Notes under the pieces: generated by a model
Seen by the model: only the letters and a program-made list of their open reading frames with translations
Told to the model about the DNA's origin: nothing
The model's database searches: none
Part shown: positions 44,654 through 53,281 of the stretch, piece by piece
Layout of the letters: each line of letters begins with the position of its first letter
Numbering within the stretch: position 1 is the first letter of the stretch
Translations under genes and position numbers: made by a program
Assembly: GCF_001695855.1 (NCBI RefSeq)
Contig: NZ_MBSS01000008.1
Location: forward strand, 1 to 64,000
DNA from: Ensifer sp. LC163
GTDB lineage: Bacteria; Pseudomonadota; Alphaproteobacteria; Rhizobiales; Rhizobiaceae
Direction: 5' to 3'
Length of the DNA stretch: 64,000 nucleotides

Positions 44654-45418
44654 ATGCGGATGACGGGAATTCCTTTCGAGCATGTGCAACCCCTCTCGCA
44701 GGCTGTCGCGGCGCTTGGCGGGCCGGATTTTCCCGACGCCCTGCGTCGGCTTTGCCTTGGCGCATGCGGCTTCGACAGCCTGTTCATCTCGGTCTTTTCG
44801 ACCGACCGGCCCCCGGTTCAGCTTTACAGCGATCTCGACCCGGATGCCACGCGCCGCACCGTCGCGCCCTATCTCGGCTTTGCCTATCTGCTCGACCCTT
44901 TCTACGCCCTGTTTGCCAGCGAACCGCGTGACCGCGTCGTCAGTCTCGACGAATGCGCGCCGGATGATTTCAGGGAGAGCGAATATTACCGGATCTTCTA
45001 TGCCGAAACCGGATTACGGGACGAGATCGCCATCCTCGTCGGGGCGGGCGCGAACACAAGCATAGCGCTCTCTCTCGGATTGCGGCGGGAGGATCATCAC
45101 GCCGATCCTTCCGGCAAGGCATCGCTTGACGCGCTGTTGCCGGTGATATCAGCCCTTTGCCGCAAGCATTGGCCCGAAGTCTGTCAGGTCGGCCCGCCAG
45201 ACATTCAAGAGCCCGTATTCGACCGGCTCGCAAGCATGCCGGTCAGTAATCGGGAGGCCGAGGTCATCAGACTGATGCTCAAGGGGCATTCGACCAAAAG
45301 CATCGCCCGCCATCTCGGCAACAGTCCGGAAACCGTCAAGGTTCACCGAAAGCGCATTTACTCCAAACTCAAGATATCGTCGCAGGGCGAGCTGTTTTCG
45401 CTGCTGTTCGGCCAGTGA
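44654..45418 (+). CDS. LuxR-family regulator with unusual N-terminal sensor (copy 1)
   Basis: 254 residues. The C-terminal LuxR helix-turn-helix ('SNREAEVIRLMLKGHSTKSI', 'HLGNSPETVKVHRKRIYSKL') is complete. The N-terminal ~160 residues are not a receiver domain; they carry 'YLLDPFYALFASEP', 'SEYYRIFYAETGLRDEIAIL' and 'SIALSLGLRRED', which recur in the LuxR protein at 61886. It is the last plus-strand gene of the agmatine cluster, suggesting it senses an amine there. The start is ATG 44654 (GGAG 5 bases upstream); GTG 44630 is possible. Confidence 0.85.
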   Translation: MRMTGIPFEHVQPLSQAVAALGGPDFPDALRRLCLGACGFDSLFISVFSTDRPPVQLYSDLDPDATRRTVAPYLGFAYLLDPFYALFASEPRDRVVSLDECAPDDFRESEYYRIFYAETGLRDEIAILVGAGANTSIALSLGLRREDHHADPSGKASLDALLPVISALCRKHWPEVCQVGPPDIQEPVFDRLASMPVSNREAEVIRLMLKGHSTKSIARHLGNSPETVKVHRKRIYSKLKISSQGELFSLLFGQ

Positions 45419-45491
45419 TCTTCCCGCCACGCCGAAACGCCGGTCTACGGCGCGCCAAGGCATGGGATTCACAACAATCCTTCGCAGCCCG

Positions 45492-47192
45492 TCATTCTGC
45501 AGCGAACAGACTGTCCGCATCAAAGACGGGTTTGCCCTGCAGAAGGGTCGCCTTCACATCCGTCTCACCGATTTCGCCCACGGGAATGTCGAAGATGTCT
45601 CGGTCGAGAACCACGAGATCGGCATATTTCCCGACCTCGAGCGTTCCGGTGCGGTCCTCCTGATTGAGGAGCCGGGCGGGATTGACGGTCATCCACTTAA
45701 CGGCGGTGCGCACGTCCGGCGCGCCTTCCTTCGGGCGCTCGAGCGCCGCCTGGATCTTGACGAGCGGCGAAAGCTCATCGGCATCGAAGTCGCTGCTCAT
45801 CACGACGGTTGCGCCGCTCTTTTCCAGGCTCGCCGCCGGCATCATGCGATCGGCGCGCTTGCCGATGAACTGGCGGATGAAGGCGATGTAATCGGGATCG
45901 AGCGAGCTCGGCGCCAATTGGAAATCGGCAACGGCCCCGGTGTCGCGAAAGCGGCCGTAGTCCGCCGGGTCGAGAAGATAGAGGTGGGTGAGCCGATGCG
46001 GACCCGGCTTCGTGTCCGCCTGATCAATCGCATCGAGGGCCAGTCGCGCGCTGCGGTCGCCCGTCACATGAAAATGCAGTTTGAAGCCGATCTGCGAAAG
46101 CGCGCGTGCATAGTCAGTCAGGACCGGCGGTTCGAAATAGAGGAAGCCGGATTCGAAGCCATGATCGATGCCCGGTCCCTTCCGGTAGGGCCGCAGCACA
46201 GCACCGGTGCGCTGCTCAAGAATGCCGTCGACGTAGAGTTTCGCCTGGTTGAACTTCAACAGCCGATCCGGATCGTTGCTGTAGAGCTTCGCGAGTTTCT
46301 GGACCTGTTCGTCGAAAGGCATGTCCGGGTAGACATAGAGCGCGTTGGAAGCTCGTACCGTCAGAGTTCCGTTTTTCTCGGCGGTCTCCCATGCCTTGAC
46401 ATGCCCCTGCGGCCAGAACCCACCGGCATCGCTGACCGTGGTGATGCCATTCTCGGCAAAGGTCTTCAGCGTCGGCAGCATGCTTTCATAGGCAAACTCT
46501 TCGTTCTCGGGCGTATCGGGAAAAGCCAGATTGCGCAGTTTCTGCTGGGCATTCTCCAGCACGATGCCGTTGGGCCGGCCGTCTGGATTGCGCAGGATAA
46601 TGCCGCCGGGCGGGTTTCCTTCAATCGTGTCATAGCCCACCGCCTCGAGAGCCTTGCTGTTGGCCCAGGCCGCGTGCCCGATGTCATCGAGGATGAGCGC
46701 CGGTCGATCGGGCACGAGCTCGTCCAGCACTGCGACCGGGTTATCCGTCTGGTCAAGCAGATGCGGCATGCCCACGCCGGAACCGAGGACCCACTCGCTT
46801 TCCGTCTCGGCTTCGCATGCCTCGATCGCCTCTCGGGTCTGCTTCAATGTGGCGAACGGTTCGAATTCGCAGAGGATCTCGTTCACGCCGGCTTCGACGA
46901 GGTGAACGTGGGTGTCCTGAAAGCCAGGCAGAACCGCCTTGCCGTCGAGATCGATCACACGCGCATTCGAGCCTGCCTTCGACATCACGTCGGCTTCCTT
47001 GCCGACGGCGACGATGACGCCCTTGGCATCGATCGCCAGGGCATCCGCCTCGACCTCGTCCGACGCCATCGTGTGGATTGCGGCGTTGCGAATGACGGTG
47101 TTCCCGTCGGCCGCAAGGACCGGCGCCACCGCATACGTTGTCAGGAACGCGACTGCTGCGGCGCCTGCCGCTGTGCCGATTGACGTCTTCAT
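45492..47192 (-). CDS. Secreted metal-dependent amidohydrolase (YtcJ/ATZ-like)
   Basis: 566 residues. A signal peptide ('AAAVAFLTTYAVAPVLAADG') is followed by an amidohydrolase barrel: metal ligands in 'AVLPGFQDTHVHLVEAGVNE', then 'LHFHVTGDRSARLALDAIDQ', 'MPAASLEKSGATVVMSSDFD' and 'RLLNQEDRTGTLEVGKYADL'. YtcJ-type enzymes cleave amide bonds of varied compounds. The export signal places it in the periplasm, where it could release the amine that the neighbouring importer takes up. It converges with the LuxR gene. A paralogue starts at 62985. Confidence 0.88.
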   Translation of the reverse strand: MKTSIGTAAGAAAVAFLTTYAVAPVLAADGNTVIRNAAIHTMASDEVEADALAIDAKGVIVAVGKEADVMSKAGSNARVIDLDGKAVLPGFQDTHVHLVEAGVNEILCEFEPFATLKQTREAIEACEAETESEWVLGSGVGMPHLLDQTDNPVAVLDELVPDRPALILDDIGHAAWANSKALEAVGYDTIEGNPPGGIILRNPDGRPNGIVLENAQQKLRNLAFPDTPENEEFAYESMLPTLKTFAENGITTVSDAGGFWPQGHVKAWETAEKNGTLTVRASNALYVYPDMPFDEQVQKLAKLYSNDPDRLLKFNQAKLYVDGILEQRTGAVLRPYRKGPGIDHGFESGFLYFEPPVLTDYARALSQIGFKLHFHVTGDRSARLALDAIDQADTKPGPHRLTHLYLLDPADYGRFRDTGAVADFQLAPSSLDPDYIAFIRQFIGKRADRMMPAASLEKSGATVVMSSDFDADELSPLVKIQAALERPKEGAPDVRTAVKWMTVNPARLLNQEDRTGTLEVGKYADLVVLDRDIFDIPVGEIGETDVKATLLQGKPVFDADSLFAAE

Positions 47193-47248
47193 CGTGGTCT
47201 CCTGCTCGCGTCAGTCTTGATCAAATTCTTGGCACACATAGGCCAGGG

Positions 47249-48748
47249 TCACTCGAGCGTCACCCATACGGATTTGCTATGGGTCGAATCCACCAGTGCG
47301 TCGAGGCATTTGTCGCGTCCGTGGCCGGAAAGCTTCCATCCGCTCCATGGCTGGCTCATGTCACCGTTCATGTAGCCGTTGATCCAGACCATGCCGCATT
47401 CCAGATCGCGCGCGGCCCGATGCGCCGCGCCTAGATTTGTCGTCCAGATCCCTGCCGCAAGTCCGTAGGGATTGTCGTTGGCGAGCGCGACAGCGTGTTC
47501 CGGCCCATCATGGGCAATGACGGCGCCGACGGGGCCGAAGACCTCGTTGCGGGCGATCGACATTCCGTTGTCGACCCCGGCAAAGAGTGTCGGCTCCACG
47601 AAGGCCGATATCTCGGAAGACTGATCGGACAGACCGCCCAGGATGCAGCGCGCTCCTTCATCCAGGGCCGTCGCGATATGTCCGATGACGCGCTGTTGAT
47701 GCGTCTTGCTGACCAGCGGGCCCATCGTCGTCGCAGGATCCAGCGGATCTCCCGGGCGGTACCGGGCAAGCGCTTCCTGGCGCAGCAATTCCGTGAACTC
47801 CTCTTCCAACTGGCGCGCGACCAGTATCCGCGTGCCCGCCGAACAAACTTCGCCCTGGTTGCCGAACAGGCCATCGGCGACCGTCGCGGCGACTTTCGCC
47901 AGATTGTCAACATCCCCAAGGATGATCTGCGGCGATTTTCCGCCAAGTTCGGCCGAGACCGCCTTGAGATTGGAGTCGGCGGCATAGCGGTACATCTGCC
48001 TTCCGACAGCGGTCGACCCGGTAAATGCGATCTTGGCGACGTCGTGGGACAGGGCAAGTGCCTTGCCGGCGACCGAGCCCAGGCCGGGGACCACATTGAA
48101 CACGCCGTCAGGGCCACCCGCCTCCAGAAACAGGCGCCCGAGCATCAACGCGCTCAGGGAGGCGTCTTCTGCGGGCTTGAGCACAACGCTGTTTCCCGCC
48201 GCCAGCGCCGGGGCGACCTTCCACACGGCCATCATCAAGGGATAATTCCATGGGGTGATGCAGCCGACGACGCCGAGTGGCTGGCGCAGGATGTAATGCA
48301 GCGCGTTGCCGTTGGTCACGGGACAAGTGCCGCCGATCTTGTCGAGCCCCTCGGCCATGAACCTCATGGTCAGGATGCTGGCAGGGATGTCGATGGTGCA
48401 CATTTCTGAGACGGGCTTTCCCATCTCGAGCGTGTCCAGCACGGCGAGCGTCTCGCGATGTTCGCCGATCAGCTCGGCAAATCTTGTGAGGATACCGACG
48501 CGCTGGCGCAGGGGCATTTTGGACCAGACGCCGTCCCTGAAACGCTTGGCGGCAACGTTCGCCGCCAGGTCCACATCGTCCGCGCCCCCACAGGCGATAT
48601 CGGCGATGTGCTCGCCGGTTGCCGGGTTGACGGAGGCGAGCGTTGCCCCGCTCGCCGCATGGCGGAATTTGCCGTCGATCAGCAGTCGCGTTTCCGGCCT
48701 GACGGCGCGTGCGATTGCGTGCCAATTTACATGCGCCTTCATATCCAT
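47249..48748 (-). CDS. Aldehyde dehydrogenase, probable 4-aminobutyraldehyde type
   Basis: 499 residues with NAD-binding 'GCITPWNYPLMMAVWKVAPA', 'IAFTGSTAVGRQMYRYAADS', catalytic Glu in 'VSAELGGKSPQIILGDVD' and catalytic Cys in 'GLFGNQGEVCSAGTRILVAR'. The sequence type (PuuC/betaine-aldehyde group) and the linked putrescine aminotransferase support oxidation of 4-aminobutyraldehyde to GABA. It lies upstream of the amidohydrolase on the same strand with a 56-base gap. Confidence 0.9.
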   Translation of the reverse strand: MDMKAHVNWHAIARAVRPETRLLIDGKFRHAASGATLASVNPATGEHIADIACGGADDVDLAANVAAKRFRDGVWSKMPLRQRVGILTRFAELIGEHRETLAVLDTLEMGKPVSEMCTIDIPASILTMRFMAEGLDKIGGTCPVTNGNALHYILRQPLGVVGCITPWNYPLMMAVWKVAPALAAGNSVVLKPAEDASLSALMLGRLFLEAGGPDGVFNVVPGLGSVAGKALALSHDVAKIAFTGSTAVGRQMYRYAADSNLKAVSAELGGKSPQIILGDVDNLAKVAATVADGLFGNQGEVCSAGTRILVARQLEEEFTELLRQEALARYRPGDPLDPATTMGPLVSKTHQQRVIGHIATALDEGARCILGGLSDQSSEISAFVEPTLFAGVDNGMSIARNEVFGPVGAVIAHDGPEHAVALANDNPYGLAAGIWTTNLGAAHRAARDLECGMVWINGYMNGDMSQPWSGWKLSGHGRDKCLDALVDSTHSKSVWVTLE

Positions 48749-48767
48749 GGGCTGTCCCCTCGGTGCT

Positions 48768-48830
48768 CCGTTCGATCAGCCATCCTACGTGCCGTTCGAT
48801 CGGGCCATCGAGTCCCCCATGCGGGGGACT
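48768..48830. promoter_or_regulatory. Direct repeat plus palindrome between aldehyde dehydrogenase and M20 hydrolase genes
   Basis: CCGTTCGATC occurs at 48768-48777 and 48792-48801, each followed closely by GCCAT. A 20-base inverted repeat AGTCCCCC-ATGC-GGGGGACT follows at 48811-48830. The site lies between divergent genes and is a good place for a shared operator. The binding protein is unknown. Confidence 0.42.
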
Positions 48831-48886
48831 GGCAGTGCTCGCGCATAAGGGCGATCTGGGAGCGAGCGAGGCAGGGAGGAAGGCGG

Positions 48887-50122
48887 ATGCAGCACCGCAT
48901 CGACGGCGAACGGCTATGGGCAAGGCTTCTGGCGATGGCGCAGATTGGTCCGATTCCCGGGGACGGCAGTTGCCGACTGACCTTGTCCGATGACGATGAG
49001 GCGGGTCGCGCCCTGCTTATCTCCTGGTGCGCGGCGCGGGGTTTCGCCTTGCGGCGCGACGCGATCGGCAATCTGTTCTTCCGTCGGCAGGGACGCGATG
49101 CCGACGCTTTACCCGTCCTTGTCGGCAGTCATCTCGACACCCAGCCGACGGGTGGGCGTTTCGACGGCGTTCTCGGCGTCCTGGCGGGGCTTGAAGTTCT
49201 CGAGACGCTTGCGGACCTCGACCTTGAGACCGAGCGGCCTGTGGACCTTTGCGTCTGGACCAATGAAGAAGGCAGCCGCTTTCAGCCAGCGATGATGGGG
49301 TCGGGCGTGGCCTGTGGCATCCTGCCTTTCGAACAGGCTCTTGCCGCGTGCGATGCAGGCGGAGTCCGTGTCGCCGACGAACTCGTTCGCCACGGCTATG
49401 AGCGGGAGCCGGTGCCGGATATCGGCTTGGCCGATTGCTATGTCGAGCTGCACATCGAACAAGGGCCTATCCTTGAAAACAGCGGTAAGACTATCGGCGT
49501 CGTGACGGGCGGGCAGGGGATCCGCTGGTATGAAATCTCGCTGCATGGTGAGGAAACCCATGCCGGACCGGTTCCGATGGCGCTGCGGAAAGATCCCGTG
49601 CCGATGCTCGCGCGACTGATCGACCTTGTCCATGATATCGGCGGCCGCGATCCGCAGGCGCGGTGCACCATTGGCCAAGTGCGAGCTCTTCCCGGATCCA
49701 TCAATGTCGTGCCTGGCCGTATAGAGATGACGGTCGACCTGCGGCATCCCGACGAAATCGAGTTGGAAGCAATGCATCATGCACTGATGCGTGGCTGCAG
49801 CGACCTGTCGCGCAACTACCCCGCAATAAGGCTGGACGTTGCGCCTCGCTGGCACTCGCCCGTTGTCCGGTTCGACGCGAACCTTGCAAACCTGGTCAGG
49901 TCCTGCGCCGAACGTCTCGGCTTTGCCGCGCACGATATGGTGTCCGGGGCGGGCCACGACGCCTTTCATCTGGCACGACGGATGCCGACGGTGATGATCT
50001 TCGTTCCCTGCCGTGATGGCATAAGTCACAATCCGCGGGAATACGCCTCTCCCCAGGCCGTTGCGGCCGGGGCGGATGTGCTGCTGTCGGTGGTGCTGGA
50101 CAGGGCCATGTCGCGCGGATGA
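48887..50122 (+). CDS. M20-family Zn-dependent hydrolase (N-carbamoyl-amino acid / allantoate amidohydrolase type)
   Basis: 411 residues. Metal-binding motifs are 'VLVGSHLDTQPTGGRFDGVL', 'VWTNEEGSRFQPAMMGSGVA' and 'CYVELHIEQGPILENSGKTI'; the dimerisation domain carries 'SLHGEETHAGPVPMALRKDP'; and a final metal ligand is in 'FVPCRDGISHNPREYASPQA'. It belongs with hydantoin/carbamoyl-amino acid hydrolases (HyuC/AllC/AtzC-like), so it could act on a product of HyuA/B 16 kb away or on a ureido compound. GGGAGGAAGG precedes ATG 48887. It stands alone between two clusters. Confidence 0.9.
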   Translation: MQHRIDGERLWARLLAMAQIGPIPGDGSCRLTLSDDDEAGRALLISWCAARGFALRRDAIGNLFFRRQGRDADALPVLVGSHLDTQPTGGRFDGVLGVLAGLEVLETLADLDLETERPVDLCVWTNEEGSRFQPAMMGSGVACGILPFEQALAACDAGGVRVADELVRHGYEREPVPDIGLADCYVELHIEQGPILENSGKTIGVVTGGQGIRWYEISLHGEETHAGPVPMALRKDPVPMLARLIDLVHDIGGRDPQARCTIGQVRALPGSINVVPGRIEMTVDLRHPDEIELEAMHHALMRGCSDLSRNYPAIRLDVAPRWHSPVVRFDANLANLVRSCAERLGFAAHDMVSGAGHDAFHLARRMPTVMIFVPCRDGISHNPREYASPQAVAAGADVLLSVVLDRAMSRG

Positions 50123-50251
50123 ACGGCCACCTCCTTGGCAATCCGTCGCTCTCTGGACACCACCGTCGGGTGCGGTACGGCTGAATTCGGAAGCCAAGCG
50201 GCCCGAGGACGCGCAGCGGTGCTGCACGCCGGAATGCGCCTGGCTTCAATT

Positions 50252-50929
50252 TCAGGCGTGCTTGGCCGCAGCCACGAAGGCCGCAATCTTGTCGATGTCC
50301 TTGCGAAAGCCGCCTTCCGGAAGCGGGCGGTTCGTGTGCGTGAGCGAGTCGACCGCCCAGGGGCGAACCGCGTCGATCGCAGCGGCGACGTTCTCCGGCT
50401 TGAGGCCGCCCGCCAGGATCACCGGTCGTTTGCTGCGTTTAACGATCTCGCGGCTGAGCGACCAGTCATGGGTGACGCCGGCCGCACCAATGCCGCCGAT
50501 GTGGGCGGCGACGGAATCCAGGATGAAAATGTCCGCGAACGGCTCGAACCTTGCGGCGTGATCGAGTGCCTCGGGGCCCGTCATCGGAATGGCCTGGAGG
50601 ATCTGCAGGTCGGGATACTTTGCAAGCAGCTTGGTGCGCAACGTTTTGACATGCTCGGCGGTCACGAGTTCGATGTCGCCGCACAGGTGCAGCACGTCGG
50701 GTTGCACTGCGTCCACCATCTCGACGATCGCCTCGAGATCACTCTCCACCGACAGCGCCACCCGTTGCGCCTTGCCCTTGAGGGCATCGGTGATCTCTCG
50801 CGCCGTGGCGAAGCTGATCTCTCCGGGCAGACCCCGGTTCGAAGGTGTGACGCCGAGATAATCGACGCCGACTTCGGCCGCAGCAAGGGCTTCCGCGACT
50901 GTCTGCATGGTGTAGATTTGTGTTTTCAA
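50252..50929 (-). CDS. TrpF-like (phosphoribosylanthranilate isomerase family) barrel lacking the catalytic Cys
   Basis: 225 residues aligned over the whole TrpF barrel: 'AEALAAAEVGVDYLGVTPSN', 'VQPDVLHLCGDIELVTAEHV', 'FILDSVAAHIGGIGAAGVTH', 'DWSLSREIVKRSKRPVILAG' and 'GLKPENVAAAIDAVRPWAVD'. In true TrpF the first strand reads KICG with the catalytic Cys; here the aligned residue is Tyr6 in 'KTQIYTM'. The Asp of the later active-site strand is kept. It lies beside an RpiR regulator and a sugar importer cluster, not among trp genes, so an isomerase-like step on a phosphosugar amine is likelier than tryptophan synthesis. The start is a TTG at 50929. Confidence 0.85.
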   Translation of the reverse strand: MKTQIYTMQTVAEALAAAEVGVDYLGVTPSNRGLPGEISFATAREITDALKGKAQRVALSVESDLEAIVEMVDAVQPDVLHLCGDIELVTAEHVKTLRTKLLAKYPDLQILQAIPMTGPEALDHAARFEPFADIFILDSVAAHIGGIGAAGVTHDWSLSREIVKRSKRPVILAGGLKPENVAAAIDAVRPWAVDSLTHTNRPLPEGGFRKDIDKIAAFVAAAKHA

Positions 50930-50948
50930 TGCCTTGCTCGTGTTTTGG

Positions 50949-51806
50949 CTAGATTGACTTCGGGAGGATCGCCTTGACCATGCGCTCCTCGGTGAGTTGA
51001 ACCCGCTCGGTATTGCGTGCGGCGAAGACGGAATAGAGCGCGTCGACCAATGTCATCTGCGCGATCTGCGCGGCCATCGGCTCGCTGCCCTGCTCATGCG
51101 AGACGCTGACCAAAACGACGTCGGCGAGGCGGGCGAGCGGTGAGCTGCTGTTGCCGGTGATACAGAGCGTCGAGGCGCCACGCGACTTGGCTTCCTGCAG
51201 CACGAGAACCGGATCGCTGGTAATGCCCGAATAGGAGATGGCGACGACGAGATCGCCCGGCCCGGTCAGCGCCGCATGCATGATCTGCAGCTGGGAATCG
51301 ACCGGTGCATCGCAGCGCAGACCCAGCCGGATGCAGCGTTGATAAAATGCCTGCGCGACGATGCCGGATCCGCCGACGCCTCCGACCAATATGTGCCTGG
51401 CACCGGCCATCAGATCGATTGCTTCGGCCAGGGTCTTTTCATTGAGAACGCCGAGCGTATCGGTCAGGGCCTGGCTGATGGCCCGAAACAATCTGGTGGC
51501 AGCCTGCAGGTCGCTTGTCTGCGGCTCGGTCGATATTTCGGCTTGAACGGTGCGCGGTTCCTGAGCCAGCGCCAGCTTGAGATCGGTGAACCCCTCGAAG
51601 CCGGCAGTGCGGCACATGCGCAGCACGGTCGTATCGCTGACATCCGTCGCCTGGGCGATTGCCGACATCGACTGGCGGATGGCGCTGTCGCTGTTGTCGA
51701 GCATCCAAAGCGCCACGCGCCGTTCGGAATCGGACAATTTCGGCAGCACGCTTCGAAGCCGGCTGCCGGCTGGAATGCTGCTGTTGCCTCGCAAATCATT
51801 GATCAT
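50949..51806 (-). CDS. RpiR/MurR-family transcriptional regulator
   Basis: 285 residues. An N-terminal HTH_6 domain ('LPKLSDSERRVALWMLDNSD', 'SMSAIAQATDVSDTTVLRMC', 'GFEGFTDLKLALAQ') is followed by a SIS sugar-phosphate-binding domain with 'ARHILVGGVGGSGIVAQAFY', 'DLVVAISYSGITSDPVLVLQ' and 'STLCITGNSSSPLARLADVV'. Such regulators sense phosphosugars. I chose ATG 51806; a start at 51863 would leave no space between the ATG and the operator-like repeat at 51867. It is divergent from the sugar importer operon and upstream of the TrpF-like gene. Confidence 0.9.
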   Translation of the reverse strand: MINDLRGNSSIPAGSRLRSVLPKLSDSERRVALWMLDNSDSAIRQSMSAIAQATDVSDTTVLRMCRTAGFEGFTDLKLALAQEPRTVQAEISTEPQTSDLQAATRLFRAISQALTDTLGVLNEKTLAEAIDLMAGARHILVGGVGGSGIVAQAFYQRCIRLGLRCDAPVDSQLQIMHAALTGPGDLVVAISYSGITSDPVLVLQEAKSRGASTLCITGNSSSPLARLADVVLVSVSHEQGSEPMAAQIAQMTLVDALYSVFAARNTERVQLTEERMVKAILPKSI

Positions 51807-51866
51807 TGACGGGGCCCTTTTCGGGTTCGCGGTGCGTCTTGGCGAGGAGGCTAGCATAATCATGTT

Positions 51867-51907
51867 GTGGTGTCACTATAGACATGACTGATATGATGTG
51901 GCATCAC
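51867..51907. promoter_or_regulatory. Paired operator-like repeats for the RpiR regulator
   Basis: GTGGTGTCAC (51867-51876) and GTGGCATCAC (51898-51907) lie 31 bases apart start to start, close to three helical turns, in the divergent region between the RpiR gene and the sugar-binding protein gene. Each is near-palindromic (GTG...CAC). This placement fits co-operative binding by an RpiR dimer or tetramer that controls both directions. Confidence 0.5.
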
Positions 51908-51953
51908 TGCATCGACGCGATGAGTTGCGCTGCTCGACTTATGGGAGGATGTC

Positions 51954-53207
51954 ATGGGACTGAAGCGTTTGTTGATTGCTGGTGCGGCCGTGGTGCTGAC
52001 CGCCTTTCCGGCCGCGGCCGGTGAACTCTCGTTCTGGCACGCCTATGCGGGTCAGCAGGACAAGGTCGATTTCATCAACTTCGCACTGGACGAATTTGCC
52101 AAGGCCCATCCCGACATCAAGCTGGATGTGGTTGCGGCCGAGCAGTCGGCCTATAAGACCAAGCTCAACACGGCCATGGCGTCGGGCAATCCGCCTGACG
52201 TGTTCTACACGCTGCCCGGCGGCTTCCTGAACGCCTTCGTCAATGGCGGACAGATGTATGCGCTCGACGCGGACCTCGCCAAGGACGGCTGGGGCGACAG
52301 CTTCCTTGAAAGCGCGCTGGCGCAGACAAGCAAGGATGGTCATGCCTACGCCGTTCCCGTTGATGTCGACTCCGTCGTCTTCTGGTACGACAAGGCGCTC
52401 TTTGCGGAAAACGGCTGGACGGTGCCGTCGAGCTACGATGAGCTTCTGGCATTGGCCGAGACGATCAAGGGCGAGGGCATTGTCCCGTTTGCGCTTGGCA
52501 ACAAGGACGCCTGGCCCGCGACGTTCTGGTTCCAGTATCTCGAAATGCGCCTCAAGGGATCCGGTGTGGTTTCCTCCTTCGTCAACAAGGATGCCAAAGC
52601 CGCGCTCGGCGATGAGGCGACCAAGGCGTTGGAACATGTCGCCGCGCTTTCGAGCAAGGGCTATTTCCCGATCGGCTTCAACGGCATGGGAGACCAGGAA
52701 GCCAACATGCTCTTCCTCAACGGCCAGGCGGCGATGATGCTGAACGGCACGTGGCAGATCGGCGCCTCCGCGGATGCGCCTGAAGGCTTCGAGCTCGGCT
52801 ACTTCGCCTTCCCGACAGTCAAGGACGGGGCTGGTGACCAGTCTGACGTCCTGGCCGGCGTCGCCGCCACATTCGGCATCTCGCAGAAGGCCGAGAACAA
52901 GGCCGATGCCGTGACCTTGCTCAAGTTCCTGACGTCGCGCGAGGTGATGACCAAGTATGTCGAGCTTCGAAAGACAATGGTCACTGTGAAGGACGCGACG
53001 ACCGAGGCGGCCGCAGGCCCTGTCCTGTTCGATATCAGCAGCAAGCTGATGGCTGCTGCGGGCCACCTCGATCCCTTCTATGACACGGCGATGCCGCCGG
53101 CTGCGACCAACATCTACTACACATCGCTCCAGGGCGTGCTTGACGGCTCGGTGCCGCCGGCCGATGCGGCCAAGCGTCTCGAGGATGCGCTGCGGGCCGA
53201 CAAGTAG
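51954..53207 (+). CDS. Sugar-type periplasmic binding protein (family 1)
   Basis: 417 residues. A signal peptide (cut near 'PAAAG') precedes the SBP_bac_1 fold: 'LSFWHAYAGQQDKVDFINFA', 'KTKLNTAMASGNPPDVFYTL', 'YAVPVDVDSVVFWYDKALFA' and 'FLNGQAAMMLNGTWQIGASA'. GGGAGG lies about 8 bases before ATG 51954. It is the first gene of a five-gene operon (binding protein, two permeases, PLP enzyme, kinase). The sugar it binds is unknown. Confidence 0.92.
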   Translation: MGLKRLLIAGAAVVLTAFPAAAGELSFWHAYAGQQDKVDFINFALDEFAKAHPDIKLDVVAAEQSAYKTKLNTAMASGNPPDVFYTLPGGFLNAFVNGGQMYALDADLAKDGWGDSFLESALAQTSKDGHAYAVPVDVDSVVFWYDKALFAENGWTVPSSYDELLALAETIKGEGIVPFALGNKDAWPATFWFQYLEMRLKGSGVVSSFVNKDAKAALGDEATKALEHVAALSSKGYFPIGFNGMGDQEANMLFLNGQAAMMLNGTWQIGASADAPEGFELGYFAFPTVKDGAGDQSDVLAGVAATFGISQKAENKADAVTLLKFLTSREVMTKYVELRKTMVTVKDATTEAAAGPVLFDISSKLMAAAGHLDPFYDTAMPPAATNIYYTSLQGVLDGSVPPADAAKRLEDALRADK

Positions 53208-53229
53208 ATCGCCGCCAGCGACATGATCC

Positions 53230-53260
53230 GCTTGCGCGGCGAGCCGCTCGCCGCGCAAGC
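53230..53260 (+). terminator. Strong 14-bp stem-loop between binding protein and permease genes
   Basis: GCTTGCGCGGCGAG pairs perfectly with CTCGCCGCGCAAGC around a CCG loop, 22 bases after the binding protein stop. There is no T-tract. It is probably a partial terminator or mRNA-stabilising stem that keeps the binding protein in excess over the membrane parts. Confidence 0.65.
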
Positions 53261-53281
53261 CCTCCATGGAGCCCCAGAACG

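Noticed and set aside
45462-47183. 573-codon plus-strand open frame
   Set aside because: It is the exact mirror of the amidohydrolase, with His/Asp/Arg-rich composition and no recognisable domain.
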